The notes below the pieces were generated by a model. The model had not been told where the DNA came from and searched no databases. It worked only from the letters and a program-made list of their open reading frames with translations. This document shows positions 1 through 3,913 of a DNA stretch of 6,267 nt, in pieces. Source of the stretch: Chloroflexota bacterium (GTDB lineage Bacteria; Chloroflexota; Limnocylindria; QHBO01). Where the stretch lies: assembly GCA_020848055.1 (NCBI GenBank), contig JADLBB010000182.1, positions 1 to 6,267 of the forward strand, read 5' to 3'. The translations under genes and the position numbers were made by a program. Each line of letters opens with the position of its first letter. Position 1 is the stretch's first letter.

Positions 1-28
1 CTCGTCGCGCCTCCGGGGTCGGGCGCGC

Positions 29-34
29 TAGACT
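29..34 (+). promoter_or_regulatory. candidate -10 element TAGACT upstream of the Cys4 membrane protein gene
   Basis: TAGACT matches the -10 consensus TATAAT at four of six positions and lies about 46 bases before the TTG start, giving a leader of roughly 40 bases that contains the ribosome binding site. No convincing -35 hexamer is visible in the few bases before it. The same hexamer followed by C occurs just upstream of the lipoprotein gene on the other strand (1601-1606), which slightly raises its credibility. Inference only. Confidence 0.35.
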
Positions 35-69
35 CACCGCCGACGCCGCGTTCGCGTGGCGATTCCACC

Positions 70-75
70 AGGAGG
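70..75 (+). promoter_or_regulatory. ribosome binding site AGGAGG for the TTG start at 81
   Basis: A full AGGAGG lies five bases before TTG at 81. This strong site is the reason for accepting a TTG start; no ATG or GTG in the same frame lies close to it. Confidence 0.8.
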
Positions 76-80
76 GCACA

Positions 81-1046
81 TTGTTCGGACGACGCAGGCG
101 CGAGGAGGCGGCGGCCGAGGCCGCGCGCGAGGCGGAGCGCAGGGCGCTGTTCGCCCGCCTGGCCGAGCGCCCGGAGAACGTGTGCCCGTTCCTGGGCCTG
201 GCCGATGACCGCGCCGCCTACATCGATGGCGTCAGCGACGAGCATCGCTGCTTCGCCTTCGGCGACCCCACGCCGCTGTCGGCCGAGCAGCAGACGCGGG
301 TCTGCCAGGAGCCCGGCTACGGCAATTGCCCTCGCTACCTGCGCGGCGTGCTCGTCATCCCGACCGAGGAACTCGAGGCGCTGCGTCGCCGACCAGCGGC
401 CGTGGCAGCCGCACCACCGACGCCACCGGTACCGGTGGCCGAACCCAAGCGCCGCCGCCGCTCGCCGATCCTGCTGATCGGCCTGCTGGTGCTCCTGCTG
501 GGTGGTGCCGCCGGCGCCTGGGCGCTGCTCGGGCGCAATGAAGGAACCGCCGTTGTGCCAAGCACCACGCCCACACCGACCGCCACGGTCACCGAGATGG
601 CGACGCCGTCCCAGGCACCGGCCACCGAGGGGCCCTCGCCAAGCGAGCAGCCGTCTTCACCGCCGAACCCCTCTGAGCCCGCGACGCCAAAGCCAGAGCC
701 GACGCCGGAGCAGGGAGACACGTTCGCGTTCTACGAGGTGTCCGTCGCGCCCGGCGGCTTCACCCTGTTCGAGCTTGACGAGGACGGCCACGTCACCGAC
801 ACCCGCGAAGCCGGATTCAACGGGTACTCGTTCGCACGGGTCGAGCCGCGCGAGGGCGCTGACGGCGGCGTGTACTGGGAGACGCAGGAGGGAGCCCTGA
901 CCGGGCTGTCCTACCGCTGGCCGGACTCCGGCCAGTTTCGCATCCGGGCCGTGTTCGTGGATGACGACGGCGGCCGACGCTCGCAGTACCTGACCGAGGA
1001 CGAGCTGACCGTCCTGCCGAGCGCCACGCCCGCTCCGGCTCCGTAG
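81..1046 (+). CDS. single-pass membrane protein with N-terminal Cys4 module and Pro/Thr/Ser-rich stalk
   Basis: The 321-residue product has four visible parts. Residues 1-30 are a charged Arg/Glu/Ala helix. Residues 35-90 form a compact module with cysteines at 35, 57, 75 and 83 (spacing C-x21-C-x17-C-x7-C), with signatures CPFLGLADD, EHRCFAFG and CPRYLRG. I recall similar Cys modules at the N-termini of Chloroflexota envelope proteins, some with LysM domains, but cannot verify this here. RRRR at 124-127 precedes a hydrophobic segment at about 129-150, so the Cys module should be cytoplasmic and the rest outside. Residues 155-212 are a Pro/Thr/Ser linker. Residues 213-315 look beta-rich and match no family I know; their end, with alternating hydrophobics before DDDGG, is vaguely Ig-like or PKD-like. 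The cysteine spacing would suit a metal site or disulfides; the predicted cytoplasmic side favours metal. The start is TTG with a strong ribosome binding site. The function is unknown. Confidence 0.8.
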   Translation: MFGRRRREEAAAEAAREAERRALFARLAERPENVCPFLGLADDRAAYIDGVSDEHRCFAFGDPTPLSAEQQTRVCQEPGYGNCPRYLRGVLVIPTEELEALRRRPAAVAAAPPTPPVPVAEPKRRRRSPILLIGLLVLLLGGAAGAWALLGRNEGTAVVPSTTPTPTATVTEMATPSQAPATEGPSPSEQPSSPPNPSEPATPKPEPTPEQGDTFAFYEVSVAPGGFTLFELDEDGHVTDTREAGFNGYSFARVEPREGADGGVYWETQEGALTGLSYRWPDSGQFRIRAVFVDDDGGRRSQYLTEDELTVLPSATPAPAP

Positions 1047-1078
1047 GCCGAAGCGGTTCGTACAGACCCAGCGCCTAC
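1043..1078. terminator. weak candidate bidirectional terminator between convergent genes
   Basis: GTAGGC at 1043-1048 and GCCTAC at 1073-1078 form a 6-bp inverted repeat containing both facing stop codons (TAG at 1044-1046; CTA, read as TAG on the minus strand, at 1075-1077). Inside it, CGAA (1049-1052) and TTCG (1057-1060) form a 4-bp stem over a GCGG loop. There is no T-tract on either strand, so a classical intrinsic terminator is not shown. The position between convergent genes is the main support. Confidence 0.25.
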
Positions 1079-1593
1079 CAGTCGAAGAAGTCAGGTTTCT
1101 CTTCGACATCCTGGCAGGTCAGGATGTCGGTGTTGGGCGCCGGCCGGCCCTGCTCGATCAGGTAGGCGTAAGGGTCCCACGCCGCATCCGACTCGCGCCA
1201 CGTTTCGAGGCTGGGCGGATCGGCGACGTCGTGACCGGCGTCGCGCAGGCACTCGACCTGGGCGAGCAGGTAGGCGTAGCGGGCGCGCCATTGACTGTCG
1301 GTAAGCGGAGGCGGCGGTTCAAGCCGGCTGGGGTCGATGCGCCGGGTGCATTCCGTGCTTGCCGCGCGTAGCGCGTCCCGTTGGCTCACGGTCAGGCCGC
1401 CGGCGCCGCTGATGCTCTCGTCAGCCGGATTGAAGGTGGAGGGAAACCCGCTCTCGGTCAGGCAGTCTGCCAGCAACCTGAGGTAGTCCAGCCTCGCCAG
1501 GCGGTAGGGGCTCGTCGGGGCGGGAGAGGCCGGTGGGTTTCCTGCGCAGGCGGAGATCAGGACGAGCAGCACGATGGCCGCGAGCCACCTCAT
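1075..1593 (-). CDS. putative lipoprotein with two cysteine-containing repeats
   Basis: The 172-residue product begins with a short lipoprotein signal peptide: hydrophobic core at residues 4-14 and lipobox ISAC with the acylated cysteine at 16, followed by a Pro/Ser/Ala tether (19-28). The mature part shows two related units. Each has Tyr seven residues before Cys-Leu, and Gly five after the Cys (Y37/C44/L45/G49 and Y108/C115/L116/G120), and each ends at a second cysteine (C82 and C160). Four mature cysteines suggest two disulfides. I do not recognise the family. The ATG at 1593 places the lipobox correctly; an in-frame ATG at 1650 would add 19 Arg-rich residues and is less likely because a TAGACT -10 element lies within that extension. 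It is convergent with the Cys4 membrane protein gene and divergent from mraZ. It is probably anchored in the outer face of the cytoplasmic membrane, with unknown role. Confidence 0.7.
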   Translation of the reverse strand: MRWLAAIVLLVLISACAGNPPASPAPTSPYRLARLDYLRLLADCLTESGFPSTFNPADESISGAGGLTVSQRDALRAASTECTRRIDPSRLEPPPPLTDSQWRARYAYLLAQVECLRDAGHDVADPPSLETWRESDAAWDPYAYLIEQGRPAPNTDILTCQDVEEKPDFFDW

Positions 1594-1600
1594 GACGTCG

Positions 1601-1606
1601 AGTCTA
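1601..1606 (-). promoter_or_regulatory. candidate -10 element TAGACT for a leaderless lipoprotein transcript
   Basis: On the minus strand TAGACT is followed by seven bases and then the ATG at 1593, so transcription would begin at or within a base or two of the start codon. There is no good Shine-Dalgarno sequence at a normal distance, which fits leaderless initiation. No clear -35 element lies 16-18 bases upstream. Inferred from sequence only. Confidence 0.45.
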
Positions 1607-1634
1607 CTCCGCCCAGATCCGCGCAATAACACCC

Positions 1635-1662
1635 TTGACGGGTGGCGCATGCCCTGTATAGT
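1635..1662 (+). promoter_or_regulatory. sigma-70-type promoter for mraZ and the dcw operon
   Basis: TTGACG (1635-1640, five of six matches to TTGACA) is separated by 16 bases from TATAGT (1657-1662, five of six matches to TATAAT). Transcription should start near 1668-1670, leaving a leader of about 50 bases before the preferred mraZ ATG. It is the best promoter match in the window and stands immediately upstream of the MraZ-type repeats. Confidence 0.75.
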
Positions 1663-1671
1663 GGCGCCCTG

Positions 1672-1706
1672 TGGTTCTGAATGGGGCCATATGGGGACAG
1701 ATGGTG
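1672..1706 (+). promoter_or_regulatory. MraZ operator: TGGGG direct repeats at 10-bp spacing
   Basis: TGGGG occurs at 1682-1686 and 1692-1696, and TGGTG at 1702-1706. A degenerate copy, TGGTT, lies at 1672-1676, and TGG at 1662 keeps the same 10-bp phase. MraZ of Escherichia coli is known to bind TGGGN repeats separated by five bases upstream of its own gene, and the arrangement here is the same. The repeats lie downstream of the -10 element, in what should be the transcribed leader, so bound MraZ could block promoter clearance. This supports autorepression of the operon. Confidence 0.8.
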
Positions 1707-1719
1707 GACAACAGGGCAG

Positions 1720-2169
1720 ATGGATCGACAGTCGTTCCTCACCGGGGAGTTCCGGCACGCGCTGGACGACCGAGGCCGCATCGCGGTCCCGGTCAGGTTC
1801 CGGCCGCGCCTGGCCCAGGGAGCGACGCTGTCCCGATGGCTCGACGGTTGTCTGGCCATCTTCCCGGCCGAGACCTGGGAGGAGCTGGCGGTCAAGCTCC
1901 AGGGCCTGCCCACGACCAACGCGGCCGCGCGTCAGTTCGGTCGCTTCATGAGCTCGGGGGCGGTCGAGGTCGAGCTCGACCGCCAGGGGCGCGTCCTCGT
2001 CCCGGGCTACCTGCGCGAGTACGCCGGCCTGAACGGGGGCGAGGTGGTCGTGGTCGGCGCGCTGAACCGGCTCGAGATCTGGTCGGCCGACAAGTGGCAG
2101 CCGTACCGCACCGGGATCGAGGAGCGGCCGGAGGCGCTCGCAGAACACCTCGCCGACCTGGGCATCTGA
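1720..2169 (+). CDS. mraZ: transcriptional regulator MraZ
   Basis: The 149-residue product is the normal length for MraZ, the DNA-binding regulator that heads dcw clusters and represses its own operon. Two SpoVT/AbrB-like halves are visible: residues about 6-53 with DDRGRIAVPVRFR at 16-28, and residues about 82-125 with LDRQGRVLVP at 86-95. Both carry the family pattern D-x2-GR-x3-P. I chose ATG at 1720 because family members begin just before the F-x-G-E/F segment (here FLTGEF at 6-11). The in-frame ATG at 1681 would add 13 residues encoded by the operator repeats. The ribosome binding site is weak (AGGG at 1713-1716). The stop is followed by 70 bases before rsmH. Confidence 0.95.
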   Translation: MDRQSFLTGEFRHALDDRGRIAVPVRFRPRLAQGATLSRWLDGCLAIFPAETWEELAVKLQGLPTTNAAARQFGRFMSSGAVEVELDRQGRVLVPGYLREYAGLNGGEVVVVGALNRLEIWSADKWQPYRTGIEERPEALAEHLADLGI

Positions 2170-2173
2170 GGAT

Positions 2174-2211
2174 GCCCGGGCCATTGATGAGCTTCCGGGC
2201 CGATCGGCCCG
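2174..2211. repeat. two GC-rich palindromes between mraZ and rsmH
   Basis: Positions 2196-2211 are a perfect 16-bp palindrome (CGGGCCGATCGGCCCG) that in RNA could form a 6-bp stem with a GATC loop. Positions 2174-2181 (GCCCGGGC) are a second palindrome. GCCCGG (2174-2179) can alternatively pair with CCGGGC (2195-2200), so two mutually exclusive structures are possible. There is no T-tract, so this is not an evident terminator. A role in attenuation, processing or protein binding is conjecture. Confidence 0.4.
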
Positions 2212-2224
2212 CCGTCCGACACAC

Positions 2225-2230
2225 GAGGTG
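2225..2230 (+). promoter_or_regulatory. ribosome binding site GAGGTG deciding the rsmH start
   Basis: GAGGTG lies nine bases before ATG at 2240. The upstream in-frame GTG at 2228 falls inside this motif and has no such site of its own, so ATG at 2240 is preferred. Confidence 0.6.
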
Positions 2231-2239
2231 CAACGCCAC

Positions 2240-3220
2240 ATGGGAGAAGGGCACCTGCCGGTCCTGGTCGACGAGGTTGTCACCTCGCTGGCCGTTGGTC
2301 CTGGCAGCTCCGTGGCGGATTGCACCGTCGGCGGCGGTGGGCACGCCGAGCGGCTTCTGGAAGCCACGTCTCCGGATGGTCGCCTGCTCGGCCTCGATGC
2401 CGATCGGGCGGCCATCGCGGAGGCGGAACGCGTCCTGGCCCGCTTCGGCGGACGGGTCACGCTCGTCCATGCCAACTTCGAATCGCTGTACGACGTCGCG
2501 TCCGAGGCGGGCGCGCTCCCGCTCGACGGCGTCCTGTTCGACCTCGGCCTCAGCAGCTACCAGCTCGCCGACGCCAGCCGGGGATTCAGCTTCGCGGCCG
2601 ATGCGCCGCCGGACATGAGATTCGATGAAACCGCCGGTGTATCGGTCAACGAGCTCATCGAGCGCTCCACCGAGCGAGAGCTCGCCGGAATCCTCGCGAC
2701 GTTTGGTGAAGAACGCCGTGCGGGCCGCATCGCGAAGGCGATCGTGGCGGCGCGTGAGGCGGGCGGTCGCATGACCTCGGCCGAGCTTGCTGCGGTGGTG
2801 GCCCGCGTCGCACCTTCACGACCCGGCGGCGCCGATGCGGGGCGCATCCACCCGGCGACTCGCACGTTCCAGGCGCTGCGCATCGCGGTCAACCGCGAGG
2901 TCGAGGTCCTGTCGTCGGGGCTGGCCGGCGCGCTCGCGGCGCTGGCGCCCGGCGGTCGGATGGCCGTCATCAGCTATCACAGCGGGGAGGACCGGATCGT
3001 CAAGCGCTTCATCGCGCGCGAGAGCCGGGACTGCATCGAGGATCCATTGCCGCCGGTCTGCACCTGCGGCCACCGCGCGCAGCTGCGAGCGGTCACCAGG
3101 GGCGTCATCACCGCCGGGACCGACGAGGTCCGGCGGAACCGCCGCGCGCGCAGCGCGAAGCTGCGCGTCGCCGAGAAGCTCGCGTTCGAGCGAACCGCAC
3201 GAGGAGGGCCATCGACATGA
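2240..3220 (+). CDS. rsmH: 16S rRNA (cytosine(1402)-N(4))-methyltransferase RsmH
   Basis: RsmH (MraW) uses S-adenosylmethionine to methylate N4 of C1402 in the ribosomal P site. The 326 residues fit the family length. Visible signatures: HLPVLVDEV at 5-13; the SAM-binding segment DCTVGGGGHAERLL at 28-41 with GLDAD at 51-55; DLGLSSYQL at 101-109; DMRFD at 125-129; HPATRTFQALRIAVNRE at 204-220; ISYHSGEDRIVKRF at 244-257; and a basic C-terminal stretch with RARSAKLRVAEK at 302-313. A small oddity is Gly in HSGED where the family usually has HSLED. The cysteine pair in PPVCTCG (271-277) is common in the family. The gene ends in an ATGA overlap with the next small gene, pointing to translational coupling. 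Confidence 0.96.
   Translation: MGEGHLPVLVDEVVTSLAVGPGSSVADCTVGGGGHAERLLEATSPDGRLLGLDADRAAIAEAERVLARFGGRVTLVHANFESLYDVASEAGALPLDGVLFDLGLSSYQLADASRGFSFAADAPPDMRFDETAGVSVNELIERSTERELAGILATFGEERRAGRIAKAIVAAREAGGRMTSAELAAVVARVAPSRPGGADAGRIHPATRTFQALRIAVNREVEVLSSGLAGALAALAPGGRMAVISYHSGEDRIVKRFIARESRDCIEDPLPPVCTCGHRAQLRAVTRGVITAGTDEVRRNRRARSAKLRVAEKLAFERTARGGPST
3202..3207 (+). promoter_or_regulatory. ribosome binding site AGGAGG for the 70-residue protein
   Basis: A full AGGAGG lies nine bases before ATG at 3217, inside the end of rsmH. It supports the small downstream gene being translated in its own right as well as by coupling. Confidence 0.7.
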
Positions 3221-3429
3221 GCAAGGGACGAGCCCAGCACCAGGCCAACCGTCGCCGCATGTACTCGGCGCGGCAGCACAGCCTTCGGGAGCGACGGCTG
3301 CACGCCGCCCGCGAGGAGGCGTATTGGCTGAGCGACCGGGTCACCGCGTTCGAGATCGAGGAGGGTCTCGACTTCGAGGCTCCAACCACCTATGGCGTCG
3401 TGCAGCGACGCCGGGCCAGCGCCGCCTGA
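3217..3429 (+). CDS. small basic protein of unknown function between rsmH and ftsL
   Basis: The 70-residue product has an Arg/His/Gln-rich N-terminal half (RRR at 12-14, a helical RERRLHAAREEA stretch at 24-35) and a more acidic second half (FEIEEGLDFEAP at 45-56) ending in VVQRRRASAA. It has no signal peptide, membrane segment or cysteine, so it should be cytoplasmic. I do not recognise a family. Support for a real gene comes from the ATGA overlap with rsmH, a full ribosome binding site, and its stop lying one base before the ftsL start, leaving no free space on either side. Its place next to divisome genes suggests a link to division or to ribosome/rRNA work, but that is only guilt by association. 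It could also be a lineage-specific small protein. Confidence 0.75.
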   Translation: MSKGRAQHQANRRRMYSARQHSLRERRLHAAREEAYWLSDRVTAFEIEEGLDFEAPTTYGVVQRRRASAA

Positions 3430-3430
3430 C

Positions 3431-3868
3431 ATGGCGATCATCGGTGCACGGCCCGCCCCGCACCCGTGGTTTGGCTGGCGGCGGAGCCAGCCGAGACGCA
3501 GGCCGTCCCGCCGTCCGGTCGGCGGCGGCCGCGCCTCGCGCTTGCGGACCCCGGCGGACGTGCGACCGCTGCTGGTGACCATCCTCGTCGGGGCGGCGCT
3601 GGCGTTCTTCTACCTGAGCCAATCGACCAGCATCGCCGCGCGCGGCTACCAGATCGACTCGCTGGAGGCCGTCCTGGCCGACCGGGTGGCCGACCAGCAA
3701 CAGCTCGTGCTGGAGATCGGGCGCGCGCGCACTCCAGCGGATGTCATCGAGCGTGGCACGGGTGGGCTGCGGCTGGTCCCGCTCGAGCCGGATGCCATCA
3801 CCTACGCCGACGCCTCGCGGACCGCGCTGGCACCGGCCCCGGCAGCCGCCCCCGACCCCGCCCATTGA
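3431..3868 (+). CDS. ftsL: FtsL-like cell division protein (septum formation initiator type)
   Basis: The 145-residue product has the FtsL/DivIC layout: a long Arg/Pro-rich cytoplasmic tail (1-45), one membrane segment (about 46-63), then a short periplasm-side coiled coil. The segment YLSQSTSIAARGYQIDSLE (61-79) closely resembles the start of FtsL/DivIC coiled coils, followed by heptad-like LADRVADQQQLVLEI (82-96). TPADVIERGTGGLRLVP (101-117) corresponds to the usual short C-terminal segment with a GL/GM and proline. Ala/Pro-rich residues 131-145 form a tail. In bacteria FtsL with FtsB/DivIC and FtsQ activates FtsW-FtsI. ATG at 3431 is one base past the preceding stop; no Shine-Dalgarno sequence is evident, so translation is probably coupled. 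An in-frame ATG at 3392 would overlap the small gene and is less likely. Sequence identity in this family is low, so assignment rests on topology, the coiled-coil motif and position before ftsI. Confidence 0.82.
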   Translation: MAIIGARPAPHPWFGWRRSQPRRRPSRRPVGGGRASRLRTPADVRPLLVTILVGAALAFFYLSQSTSIAARGYQIDSLEAVLADRVADQQQLVLEIGRARTPADVIERGTGGLRLVPLEPDAITYADASRTALAPAPAAAPDPAH

Positions 3869-3903
3869 CCCAACCCAGCGGCCGGTGGCGGCCGTAGCAA
3901 GAC

Positions 3904-3907
3904 GGAG
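3904..3907 (+). promoter_or_regulatory. ribosome binding site GGAG for ftsI
   Basis: GGAG lies six bases before ATG at 3914 and supports that start. Confidence 0.6.
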
Positions 3908-3913
3908 AAGTTC

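Noticed and set aside
335..721. 128-codon minus-strand open frame opposite the Cys4 membrane protein gene
   Set aside because: It is antisense to a gene with a strong ribosome binding site and coherent domain layout; the Gly/Val/Ser-rich translation mirrors the Pro/Thr stalk.
1594..2475. Upstream extension of the lipoprotein reading frame through mraZ and into rsmH
   Set aside because: The frame stays open for 294 codons, but it is antisense to mraZ and rsmH, has no domain signature, and would bury the signal peptide and lipobox in mid-protein.
1671..2618. 315-codon plus-strand open frame overlapping mraZ and rsmH in another frame
   Set aside because: It lies out of frame with both recognised proteins and reads as Arg/Pro/Gly-rich shadow sequence; its GTG start is part of the operator repeats.
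3879..3894. Hairpin CGGCC/GGCCG between ftsL and ftsI as a terminator
   Set aside because: It is only a 5-bp stem with no T-tract, in a 45-base gap inside an operon. Such stems are frequent by chance at this GC content.
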